Positions 1 to 5,817 of a stretch of 5,952 nt of DNA are shown piece after piece. Every line of letters begins with the position of its first letter. Position 1 is the stretch's first letter. The notes beneath the pieces are model-generated. The model saw nothing but the letters and a program-made list of their open reading frames with translations, made no database searches and was not told where the DNA came from. The translations under genes and the position numbers were made by a program. Source of the stretch: Flavobacteriaceae bacterium (GTDB taxonomy: Bacteria; Bacteroidota; Bacteroidia; Flavobacteriales; Flavobacteriaceae). The stretch is taken from contig JAUXCI010000167.1 in the NCBI GenBank assembly GCA_030618945.1, positions 1-5,952 on the forward strand, read 5' to 3'.

Positions 1-64
1 CCAACATCAGTTGATTGAGGATTAATTTATCAATTCCATCAATTTTGAGATTACTTTCTTTCAT
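1..64 (-). CDS. N-terminal fragment of a probable Lrp/AsnC-family transcriptional regulator
   Basis: The gene runs off the left edge, so only 21 codons from the ATG at 64-62 are visible, reading MKESNLKIDGIDKLILNQLM and then L. A hydrophilic start followed by a KIDxIDxxILxxL pattern is how many Lrp/AsnC regulators begin: the first helix of the N-terminal DNA-binding helix-turn-helix, normally followed by a ligand-binding RAM domain. The start is fixed because an in-frame stop lies upstream at 103-101 with no ATG between. The gene has the same orientation as accC but lies beyond a strong terminator, so it is probably a separate unit. I found no match to the TAnnTTTG -7 pattern in the leader at 65-147. 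The family call rests on about 20 residues; another protein with a similar first helix cannot be excluded. The effector and targets are unknown. Confidence 0.5.
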   Translation of the reverse strand, partial: MKESNLKIDGIDKLILNQLML

Positions 65-147
65 GGTTTGTGAATTTGATCGTTCTCTAATTGCCTGTAA
101 TTAGCAATAACAGCTATATATATCAAAGTTCATTTATTTATAAATGT

Positions 148-182
148 AAAAAAAAAGATATGAAAACTCATATCTTTTTTTT
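148..182 (-). terminator. Rho-independent terminator after accC
   Basis: A perfect inverted repeat, GATATGA (157-163) and TCATATC (168-174) around a 4-base loop, is extended by 8 A-T pairs (A149-A156 with T175-T182), giving a stem of about 15 bp. Read on the minus strand, it starts 13 bases past the accC stop codon and ends in a run of nine T (156-148). It should end the fabH-accB-accC transcript. The plus strand also ends in eight T, so it could work in both directions, but no plus-strand gene is visible to its left. Confidence 0.85.
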
Positions 183-195
183 ATCTAATTCTGTC

Positions 196-1542
196 TTAAT
201 CCTTCTGGATAACAAAGTCTTCCATAAATTTCGTGGTATAATTTCCCTCAATATAGTTCGGGTCATCCATTAATTGTCTATGAAATGGGATGGTTGTTTT
301 TACACCTTCAATTACAAACTCGTCCAAGGCTCTTTTCATTTTGCTGATAGCTCCTTCTCTTGTTTGTGATGTCACGATCAACTTAGCAATCATTGAATCA
401 TAATTTGGCGGGATAGTATACCCAGCATAAACATGGGTGTCCAGCCTCACTCCATGTCCTCCAGGGGCATGAAATATTGTGATGGTTCCCGGAGATGGCC
501 TAAATCCGTTAAACGGATCTTCCGCATTGATCCTGCACTCTATAGCATGTTGGGTTGGGAAATAATTAATCCCGATGATAGGAACACCTGCAGCTACCTT
601 TATCTGCTCACATATAAGATCGAAATTCCCAATAACCTGTTCGGTAATAGGGTGCTCAACCTGTATCCTGGTATTCATTTCCATGAAGTAAAAATTCCGG
701 TTTTTGTCTACAAGGAACTCTATTGTACCCGCGCCTTCATAATTTATAAATTCCGAAGCTTTAACAGCTGCCTCTCCCATTTTTTTTCTCAATTCATCAG
801 TCATAAATGGAGATGGAGTTTCTTCAGTCAGTTTCTGGTGTCTCCTTTGAATTGAACAATCTCTTTCAGATAAATGACAGGCTTTTCCGGTTGAATCACC
901 TATTATTTGAATTTCAATATGTCTGGGTTCTTCTATTAATTTTTCCATATACATGGCATCATTCCCAAAACCAGCCTTTGCTTCCTGACGAGCCGCTTCC
1001 CAAGCACCTTCAAGTTCTTCAGGTTTCCATACTGCTCTCATCCCTTTACCTCCACCTCCTGCAGTAGCTTTAAGCATTACAGGATAACCAACTTTTTCAG
1101 CTGTTTTTCTGGCAATCGGTAAGGTTGCAAGGATACCCTCCGAACCAGGGACTGTAGGTACGCCTGCTTTTTTCATGGTTGCCTTGGCCGCAGCTTTGTC
1201 ACCCATCAAATTGATCATCTCTTCAGTAGCTCCAATGAATTTTATACCATGCTCTTCACAAATCTTTGAAAATCTTGCGTTCTCGGCTAAAAATCCATAA
1301 CCTGGGTGAATCGCATCTGCATTCGTGATTTCCGCAGCAGCAATGATATTTGAAATTTTAAGATATGAATCAGCACTAGACGGTGGTCCAATACATACAG
1401 CTTCGTCAGCGAATCTTACGTGTAAACTTTCAGCATCCGCTGTTGAATACACAGCGACCGAATGAATACCCATTTCCCTGCACGTACGTATAATACGCAA
1501 AGCTATTTCCCCTCGGTTCGCAATTAATATTTTTTTAAACAT
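196..1542 (-). CDS. accC: Biotin carboxylase, acetyl-CoA carboxylase subunit AccC
   Basis: Cytoplasmic ATP-grasp enzyme that carboxylates the biotin on AccB using ATP and bicarbonate, the first half-reaction of malonyl-CoA synthesis. The 448 residues match the usual length of about 450. The N-terminal carboxylase domain opens with [15 protein letters not shown] (3-17). The ATP-grasp part shows K116, K158, the glycine loop AGGGGKG (161-167) and H208. [18 protein letters not shown] lies at 227-244. The metal and catalytic segment has E275, E288, N290, R292 and E296 ([12 protein letters not shown]), and R337 corresponds to the biotin/bicarbonate-site Arg338 of E. coli. The C-terminal domain carries [20 protein letters not shown] (362-381). 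All expected residues are present, so it should be active. It has no fused biotin or carboxyltransferase domain, so it is the stand-alone form rather than a pyruvate or propionyl-CoA carboxylase subunit, consistent with accB lying 76 bp upstream. The ATG at 1542 gives the standard N-terminus. The accB-accC gap has no -7 match, so it is probably co-transcribed with fabH and accB. Confidence 0.97.
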   Translation of the reverse strand: MFKKILIANRGEIALRIIRTCREMGIHSVAVYSTADAESLHVRFADEAVCIGPPSSADSYLKISNIIAAAEITNADAIHPGYGFLAENARFSKICEEHGIKFIGATEEMINLMGDKAAAKATMKKAGVPTVPGSEGILATLPIARKTAEKVGYPVMLKATAGGGGKGMRAVWKPEELEGAWEAARQEAKAGFGNDAMYMEKLIEEPRHIEIQIIGDSTGKACHLSERDCSIQRRHQKLTEETPSPFMTDELRKKMGEAAVKASEFINYEGAGTIEFLVDKNRNFYFMEMNTRIQVEHPITEQVIGNFDLICEQIKVAAGVPIIGINYFPTQHAIECRINAEDPFNGFRPSPGTITIFHAPGGHGVRLDTHVYAGYTIPPNYDSMIAKLIVTSQTREGAISKMKRALDEFVIEGVKTTIPFHRQLMDDPNYIEGNYTTKFMEDFVIQKD

Positions 1543-1618
1543 AATTACATCAAATTATATTAGTGTTGAATCTTGGATAAAGGTTTATGCCTTAACCCGC
1601 TTAAAACAAAGCAAATTG

Positions 1619-2104
1619 CTAAGAAGGATCAATTAAGAACAATGGTTGATCAAATTCAACTGGTGAAGAATCCTCAATCAAAACCTTAACGATCTTGCCC
1701 GAGACTTCGGACTCAACTTCGTTAAAAAGTTTCATGGCTTCAATAATACACACAGTGTCACCAACTTCAATACTATCACCTACTTTGACAAAAACAGGTT
1801 TATCAGGAGATGGTTTTCTGTAAAGAGTTCCAATGATTGGAGATTTAATTACTATAAATTTTGAATTATCCTCTTCCCGATCATTTGCCTCTGTACCAGC
1901 CGCTTCAGTTGGTGGGACAACATTCATTTCGGGTTGAGTAGGCATTGGAATCTGGATCTGAGGAGCTTGTTGAAAATAAGTTGCTTCTTGACTAGTAGGT
2001 CCGGTCTTGATCGTTATCTTAACGTCACCCATTTCCAACTTCACTTCATTTGCACCTGATTTAGCTACAAATTTAATAAGGTTTTGAATTTCTTTTAAGT
2101 CCAT
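1619..2104 (-). CDS. accB: Biotin carboxyl carrier protein of acetyl-CoA carboxylase, AccB
   Basis: Carries the covalently bound biotin that moves CO2 from AccC to the carboxyltransferase AccAD, whose genes are not in this window. The 161 residues have the classic AccB layout. An N-terminal segment (1-35, starting MDLKEIQNLIKFVAKSG) probably holds the complex together. A flexible linker (about 38-82) is rich in Pro, Gln, Thr and Glu. The C-terminal biotinyl domain (about 84-160) contains EAMKLFNEVESE, with K125 the biotinylated lysine. The segment SPDKPVFVKVGD (99-110) matches the protruding thumb typical of AccB and absent from lipoyl domains. The domain closes with PVEFDQPLFLID. The common EAMKMMN motif reads EAMKLFN here, a change seen in other families and not expected to block biotinylation. 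The ATG at 2104 lies 21 bp past the fabH stop, so the two are probably co-transcribed. The stop is TAG. Confidence 0.96.
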   Translation of the reverse strand: MDLKEIQNLIKFVAKSGANEVKLEMGDVKITIKTGPTSQEATYFQQAPQIQIPMPTQPEMNVVPPTEAAGTEANDREEDNSKFIVIKSPIIGTLYRKPSPDKPVFVKVGDSIEVGDTVCIIEAMKLFNEVESEVSGKIVKVLIEDSSPVEFDQPLFLIDPS

Positions 2105-2125
2105 AATGTAATATTTTGAATAATT

Positions 2126-3121
2126 TTATGAATTATAACACCATTTAAAATAGATTGATCCCCATGAAAATCCTCCTCCAAATGCGGCTAAAATCAATTT
2201 GTCTCCTTTTTTAAGTTGCTTTTCATAATCAGCTAAGAGCAGAGGTAGTGTGGCTGAAGTTGTATTGCCATAATTTTGAATGTTCAACATAACTTTTGAA
2301 GATTCAAGATTAATTCTTCTGGCGGTTGCCTCTACAATTCGTTTATTGGCCTGATGCGCTACTAACCAATCTATATCTTTCTTCTTCATGCCATTCCTGT
2401 CTAAAACCTTTTCACAAACGTCGGCCATATTAAAAACCGCATTTTTAAATACTGTTTTTCCGTCCTGGCGAGCAAAATGTAGTCTTTCTTTCACGGTTTC
2501 CTCTGTAGCCGGTAGTACCGAACCTCCTGCAGCAACATTTAGAAATTCTCTTCCTGAGCCGTCAGATCTCATGTATTCATCTTGTAATCCATTTCCATCA
2601 GTAGTCGGTTCTACCAAAACAGCTCCTGCTCCATCACCAAAAATAATACAAGTTGCCCTATCGGTATAATCAATCATCGAAGAATTTTTATCGGCTCCAA
2701 TTAATAATATCTTCTTATAACGTCCTGACTCAATATATCCTGCAGCAACAGAAAGTCCGTATAAAAAACTCGAGCAGGCAGATTCCAAATCAAAAGAAAA
2801 GGCGTTAACCGCACCAATTTTAGTAGCTACATAGGCCCCTGTGGAAGCAGCTTGCATATCCGGGGTTGCCGTACATAATATAACCAGTTCTATTTCTTTA
2901 GGGTCTAAGTTGGACTTTTCGATAAGGTTTTCCGCAGATTTGATAGCCAAAAAGGAAGTTCCTTGTCCTGCATCTTTTAAAATTCTTCTTTCCTTTATTC
3001 CAGTTCTTGATTCAATCCACTCGTCATTGGTCTCCACCATCGTTTCCAATTCCTTATTGGTAAGAATATAATCAGGGACATATTTCCCAACAGCTGTAAT
3101 CGCAGCAGTAACTTTATTCAT
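2126..3121 (-). CDS. fabH: Beta-ketoacyl-ACP synthase III, FabH
   Basis: Starts type II fatty acid synthesis by condensing an acyl-CoA primer with malonyl-ACP; in Bacteroidota branched primers are often used, but the specificity cannot be read here. The 331 residues fit the family length. The thiolase-fold Cys-His-Asn triad is complete: C116 in DLESACSSFLYGL, H256 in VAHQANKRIV and N286 in NYGNTTSATLP. Other hallmarks are TNDEWIESRTGIKERR (31-46), the FGDGAGAVL loop (161-169) and the C-terminal AAFGGGFSWGSIYFKW (312-327). A short non-conserved CYNS tail follows. The ATG at 3121 gives the expected N-terminus ahead of AAITAVGKYVPDYILTN. It is the first gene of the fabH-accB-accC block, 182 bp from rpmF with a terminator and candidate promoter between. 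Many Bacteroidota encode more than one FabH-like enzyme, so another ketosynthase III role is possible, but linkage to accBC and rpmF favours the housekeeping copy. Confidence 0.95.
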   Translation of the reverse strand: MNKVTAAITAVGKYVPDYILTNKELETMVETNDEWIESRTGIKERRILKDAGQGTSFLAIKSAENLIEKSNLDPKEIELVILCTATPDMQAASTGAYVATKIGAVNAFSFDLESACSSFLYGLSVAAGYIESGRYKKILLIGADKNSSMIDYTDRATCIIFGDGAGAVLVEPTTDGNGLQDEYMRSDGSGREFLNVAAGGSVLPATEETVKERLHFARQDGKTVFKNAVFNMADVCEKVLDRNGMKKKDIDWLVAHQANKRIVEATARRINLESSKVMLNIQNYGNTTSATLPLLLADYEKQLKKGDKLILAAFGGGFSWGSIYFKWCYNS

Positions 3122-3180
3122 GTCTATTTATTTACTGTTTTATAAATAAAAAAATGTGAGTAAAATAATAAAACAGGGCT

Positions 3181-3216
3181 CAAAAGTAACAAATATAAGT
3201 TTGTAAGATCATCAAA
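3181..3216 (-). promoter_or_regulatory. Candidate promoter of fabH-accB-accC
   Basis: Two matches to the Bacteroidota -7 consensus TAnnTTTG lie on the minus strand: TACTTTTG (3188-3181) and TATATTTG (3197-3190). The nearest TTTG that could act as the -33 box is at 3216-3213. It is 24 bases upstream of the first match and 15 upstream of the second, and neither spacing is ideal. Either would give a leader of roughly 50-65 bases before the fabH ATG. The boxes lie downstream of the rpmF terminator, where a promoter is needed. AT-rich sequence gives chance matches, so this is a prediction only. Confidence 0.4.
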
Positions 3217-3253
3217 AAATCACATTTTTTGTCAATTTTGAATTAAAATCAAT

Positions 3254-3281
3254 AAAAAAACCCTCATTAATGAGGGTTTTT
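3254..3281 (-). terminator. Rho-independent terminator after rpmF
   Basis: CCCTCATT (3261-3268) and AATGAGGG (3269-3276) form a perfect palindrome, lengthened by five A-T pairs on each side (3256-3281). In RNA the central bases must open into a small loop, leaving a G/C-capped stem. On the minus strand it begins 23 bases after the rpmF stop and ends in seven T (3260-3254), so it should end the pdxA-DUF177-rpmF transcript before fabH. The plus strand has five T on the other side, so weak activity in both directions is possible. Confidence 0.85.
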
Positions 3282-3303
3282 ATCAATTTTCGGCAATATT
3301 TGA

Positions 3304-3498
3304 TTATGCCTGATTTTCTGTAGCGTCAATTAAAACCTGACCTCTATAGTACAATTTACCTTCATGCCAATGAGCACGATGATATAAATGAGCTTCGCCG
3401 GTAGTAGGATCTTTTGCAATTTGAGGAACTATTGCTTTATAATGAGTTCTTCTTTTATCTCTTCTTTGTTTTGACGTTTTTCTTTTAGGATGTGCCAT
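3304..3498 (-). CDS. rpmF: Large ribosomal subunit protein bL32
   Basis: Small basic protein of the 50S subunit, 64 residues, typical for the family. It begins [20 protein letters not shown], the conserved basic N-terminus that threads into rRNA. The core [21 protein letters not shown] (34-54) matches the Bacteroidota form. There is no cysteine in the protein: the places where zinc-binding bL32 has CPxCGE carry D30 and T33, so this is a zinc-free form. The ATG at 3498 lies two bases past the stop of the upstream DUF177 gene, so the two are probably translationally coupled. A terminator follows 23 bases after its stop. The pairing with a DUF177/YceD gene is among the most widely conserved small gene pairs in bacteria. 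Confidence 0.96.
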   Translation of the reverse strand: MAHPKRKTSKQRRDKRRTHYKAIVPQIAKDPTTGEAHLYHRAHWHEGKLYYRGQVLIDATENQA

Positions 3499-3500
3499 CT

Positions 3501-4037
3501 CTACTTATTTTTATCTATTATTAATTTTTTCAAACCTTCCCATCTGGGATCGATTTTATCTGTTTCATTATTATTGTTTGGGCTCAATTCTTCAAGTTTA
3601 TCTAAAATATCCGATTTTAACGAGCCATCTGCTATTCCCGGATGTATTTTTTTCGATGGAATTGACAATACGATCATCTCATATAAGTACTGTGCTACAT
3701 TTATTTGATGATCACCATGAGGGAGTATTAAAACCTCCTCGTTATCATCATTATATTCCTCCCCAAATTTAATCACCAAATCCAATTCTCCTTTTAAAGG
3801 GAGCTCAAAGGGTTCGTTGCTAATATCACAGGGAACTGTAGCCATTCCATTGTTTTCAAAATGCAACTCTAACAAAGTGGGCTTCTTGACAAAATCAAGA
3901 TTCACATTGATGTCTGCATCTAATAACTCGTCAAATTTAAACGACTCAAAGAACTGTTTATCAATTTTATATTCAAATTTGTGCAAACCATCTTTTAATC
4001 CATAAAAAGATAACACAAAATCATTTAACAGCTTCAT
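3501..4037 (-). CDS. DUF177/YceD-family protein
   Basis: A 178-residue cytoplasmic protein with no signal peptide or membrane segment. It fits the DUF177 (YceD) family: [14 protein letters not shown] (68-81) is the conserved Cys-Asp segment, [14 protein letters not shown] (88-101) follows, [23 protein letters not shown] (105-127) is the central helix region, and [10 protein letters not shown] (163-172) is the characteristic end. A low-complexity PNNNNET linker lies at 153-159. YceD proteins are encoded next to rpmF in most bacteria, and plant relatives are reported to be needed for 23S rRNA accumulation, so a role in 50S assembly is likely; the biochemical activity is unknown. I chose the ATG at 4037. 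The reading frame stays open to a TTG at 4061, but that would add eight non-conserved residues and overlap a -7 promoter match. It ends in TAG two bases before rpmF. Confidence 0.9.
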   Translation of the reverse strand: MKLLNDFVLSFYGLKDGLHKFEYKIDKQFFESFKFDELLDADINVNLDFVKKPTLLELHFENNGMATVPCDISNEPFELPLKGELDLVIKFGEEYNDDNEEVLILPHGDHQINVAQYLYEMIVLSIPSKKIHPGIADGSLKSDILDKLEELSPNNNNETDKIDPRWEGLKKLIIDKNK

Positions 4038-4058
4038 CTGAACATAAATTTGAGCGCG

Positions 4059-4066
4059 CAAAGATA
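4059..4066 (-). promoter_or_regulatory. Candidate -7 box for DUF177-rpmF
   Basis: TATCTTTG on the minus strand (4066-4059) matches the Bacteroidota -7 consensus TAnnTTTG exactly. It lies 21 bases upstream of the DUF177 ATG at 4037, giving a very short leader. I see no TTG at the usual -33 distance; the upstream stretch is almost pure A/T. It would let DUF177-rpmF be made apart from pdxA, which ends only 56 bp before that ATG. Chance matches are common in such DNA. Confidence 0.35.
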
Positions 4067-4093
4067 GTAAAAAATTAAGTATTTAAAAATATA

Positions 4094-5155
4094 TTATTTA
4101 GAATATTGTTTTTTCTTCTCTTTTTGAATCTCCAGTTTGTTCTCATTGAGAGAAATATTCTCTTCCCTGTCCTTAAATAGTTTGATAGCCATAAAGATAG
4201 CCTCTTTAAAGGAGTTGAATTCTGCCTTTCCTTTTCCGGCAATTTCAAAAGCTGTTCCATGATCTGGAGACGTCCTTATCCTATTAAGTCCTGCGGTGAA
4301 ATTAACCCCATTTCCAAATGCCAAGGTCTTAAAAGGAGTCAAGCCCTGATCATGGTACATGGCCAATATACCATCATAACTTTTATAATTCCCATTTCCA
4401 AAAAAACTATCGGCGGCAAATGGACCATAAACTAACCTTCCTTTTTTTTGAATAGCCTCTATGGCTGGTTTCACAATATCATCATCTTCCGTTCCTATTA
4501 CACCCTGATCTCCACAATGTGGATTTAAACCCAAGACAGCAATTTTTGGTTTTGAAATATTAAAGTCCTGAATTAATGAAGCATACATGATGTCGATCTT
4601 CTTTTTAATGAGCTCGGGGTCTATTTTATCGGCAACCTCACTAAGGGGGATATGGCCGGTTATCAATCCCACTCTCAAGTTGTCAGTGGTCAAAATCATC
4701 AAACTCTCACCTTCCAATTTATCTTCCAAATATTCCGTATGTCCCTTAAATTTAAATGTTTCTGACTGTATGTTGTTTTTATCAATAGGAGCAGTCACCA
4801 ACACATCAATCTCTTTGTTTTTAAGTGCCTCAACAGCTTTTTCCAATGAGATTAAGGCATATTTTCCACTTATTTCGGTCGGAGTACCCAAATCAAGATC
4901 AATCATTTCTTTCCAAACATTCAACAAATTCACTTTCTGAGGAACAACCTTGTTTAAACTATCAATCCCGTGAATACTAGTGTTAATTTCTAAAACTTTT
5001 TTATGGTAGCTCACTACTTTTGAAGATGCAAATATTATTGGGGTGCAAAAATCTAGCATTCTACTATCTTCAAATGTTTTTAGCACTATTTCAATGCCAA
5101 TTCCGCTCAAATCTCCAACAGAAATACCAACTTTTATTTTATGTTTTTTTTTCAT
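4094..5155 (-). CDS. pdxA: 4-hydroxythreonine-4-phosphate dehydrogenase PdxA
   Basis: NAD(P)- and divalent-metal-dependent enzyme that oxidises 4-phosphohydroxy-L-threonine in the DXP-dependent pathway to pyridoxal 5'-phosphate; its product is condensed by PdxJ, which is not in this window. The 353 residues are slightly longer than the roughly 330 of E. coli PdxA because of a Lys/Glu-rich tail from about 330 onwards. The N-terminus KVGISVGDLSGIGIEI (8-23) is the family start. GHTEYL (138-143) is the substrate segment. The three metal-ligand histidines are present: H168 in TGHIPLS, H213 in LNPHCGD and H268 in MYHDQG. RTSPDHGTAF (294-303) is the conserved signature near the C-terminus. Everything needed for activity is there. 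The ATG at 5155 is the only sensible start. It heads the pdxA-DUF177-rpmF block and is divergent from ribE across 77 bp. Confidence 0.96.
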   Translation of the reverse strand: MKKKHKIKVGISVGDLSGIGIEIVLKTFEDSRMLDFCTPIIFASSKVVSYHKKVLEINTSIHGIDSLNKVVPQKVNLLNVWKEMIDLDLGTPTEISGKYALISLEKAVEALKNKEIDVLVTAPIDKNNIQSETFKFKGHTEYLEDKLEGESLMILTTDNLRVGLITGHIPLSEVADKIDPELIKKKIDIMYASLIQDFNISKPKIAVLGLNPHCGDQGVIGTEDDDIVKPAIEAIQKKGRLVYGPFAADSFFGNGNYKSYDGILAMYHDQGLTPFKTLAFGNGVNFTAGLNRIRTSPDHGTAFEIAGKGKAEFNSFKEAIFMAIKLFKDREENISLNENKLEIQKEKKKQYSK

Positions 5156-5174
5156 TCAACTGTCTAATAATTCT

Positions 5175-5182
5175 TAATTTTG
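5175..5182 (+). promoter_or_regulatory. Candidate -7 box for ribE
   Basis: TAATTTTG matches TAnnTTTG exactly and lies 50 bases upstream of the ribE ATG. No TTG is present at the expected -33 distance, which falls at the start of pdxA, so only half the promoter is supported. A start site around 5187-5190 would give a leader of about 45 bases, too short for an FMN riboswitch. Confidence 0.35.
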
Positions 5183-5187
5183 AAAGG

Positions 5188-5204
5188 TAGGTCAATTTTA
5201 CCTA
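5188..5204. promoter_or_regulatory. Small dyad between pdxA and ribE
   Basis: TAGGT (5188-5192) and ACCTA (5200-5204) form an inverted repeat with a 7-base spacer, midway between the two candidate -7 boxes of the divergent genes. It could be an operator half-site pair or a minor hairpin in both leaders. At five base pairs per arm it may also be chance, and no known regulator is implied. Confidence 0.2.
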
Positions 5205-5208
5205 ATCA

Positions 5209-5216
5209 CAAATTTA
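5209..5216 (-). promoter_or_regulatory. Candidate -7 box for pdxA-DUF177-rpmF
   Basis: TAAATTTG on the minus strand (5216-5209) matches TAnnTTTG exactly. It would start transcription near 5203 and leave a leader of roughly 48 bases before the pdxA ATG. The only nearby TTG on that strand is at 5231-5229, 12 bases upstream, too close for a normal -33 box. It would run towards the ribE box, so the two leaders would overlap. Confidence 0.35.
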
Positions 5217-5232
5217 ATAATAAAATTACAAC

Positions 5233-5817
5233 ATGTTTACAGGAATAATTGAAGAGTTAGGAGAGGTCATTGAATTAAATACCGATAAAGAAAATTTACA
5301 CATAACGGTAAGAAGCGGTATCTCCAAAAAACTAAAAATAGATCAAAGTCTTGCACATGATGGAGTCTGCCTGACTGTTGTTGAACTTGGGGAAAACAGC
5401 CACACCATAACTGCCATTAAAGAAACCATAGATAAGTCTAATATTGGAGAGTTGGACCTTGGTTCAAAGGTTAATCTTGAAAGAGCAATGAAATTGGGCT
5501 CAAGGTTAGATGGGCATATTGTTCAGGGGCATGTAGATCAAGTTGGAATATGCACTAAAGTCGACGTCCTGGAAGGCAGTTGGGTGTATACCTTTTCTTA
5601 TGACGCTTCTTATAATAACCTTACCATAGAAAAGGGATCAATTACCATTAATGGTGTTAGTCTTACTGTTGTGGCTTCAAAAGAAAACAGTTTTAGTGTT
5701 GCTATTATACCTTATACTTATGAACACACTAATTTCCATCAAATCGAGATAAACGATTCAGTGAATTTAGAATTTGATGTAATCGGGAAATATGTAGCCA
5801 GATTATTGGGGAAATAA
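5233..5817 (+). CDS. ribE: Riboflavin synthase, alpha chain
   Basis: Converts two molecules of 6,7-dimethyl-8-ribityllumazine to riboflavin plus 5-amino-6-ribitylamino-uracil, the last step of riboflavin synthesis, as a cytoplasmic trimer. The 194 residues hold two similar beta-barrel lumazine-binding domains. The first (1 to about 89) begins MFTGIIEELGEV and has HDGVCLTV (42-49), with C46 in the place of the E. coli active-site Cys48. The second (about 95-190) begins GHIVQGHVDQVG (94-105), with H100 in the conserved GHVD, and contains INGVSLTV (139-146) and IIPYTYEHTNF (158-168). The repeated GVxLTV motif, Cys in the first domain and Ser in the second, is the true synthase pattern and argues against a lumazine protein. 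The symbol follows E. coli use; some annotations call it ribC. It is divergent from pdxA, stands alone, and its stop codon directly abuts that of the convergent gene to the right. Confidence 0.96.
   Translation: MFTGIIEELGEVIELNTDKENLHITVRSGISKKLKIDQSLAHDGVCLTVVELGENSHTITAIKETIDKSNIGELDLGSKVNLERAMKLGSRLDGHIVQGHVDQVGICTKVDVLEGSWVYTFSYDASYNNLTIEKGSITINGVSLTVVASKENSFSVAIIPYTYEHTNFHQIEINDSVNLEFDVIGKYVARLLGK

Noticed and set aside
91..273. Plus-strand 60-codon frame across the accC end
   Set aside because: It spans the accC terminator hairpin and the accC C-terminus; its lysine and phenylalanine runs come from the A and T tracts of the terminator.
433..1067. Plus-strand open frames of 140 and 86 codons antisense to accC
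   Set aside because: They lie wholly inside the well-conserved accC gene, match no family I recognise, and look like shadows.
1543..1618. Separate promoter for accC in the 76-bp accB-accC gap
   Set aside because: No match to TAnnTTTG on the minus strand; the closest, at 1551-1558, fails at the TA position.
1610..1620. Near-palindrome AGCAA-A-TTGCT at the accB stop
   Set aside because: The one-base spacer cannot form a stable hairpin as written, there is no T-run, and it overlaps the stop codon; probably chance.
3254..3281. Long perfect palindrome as a possible phage or transposon attachment site or operator
   Set aside because: Its position 23 bases after rpmF and the T-run on the minus strand are explained by a terminator; no integrase or target duplication is nearby.
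4075..4260. Minus-strand 61-codon frame overlapping the pdxA 3' end
   Set aside because: Same strand but shifted frame within pdxA; composition is random-looking and the pdxA frame is clearly the real one.
5156..5232. FMN riboswitch ahead of the riboflavin gene
   Set aside because: The gap is only 77 bp and shows none of the conserved FMN-aptamer segments; the only dyad has five-base arms.
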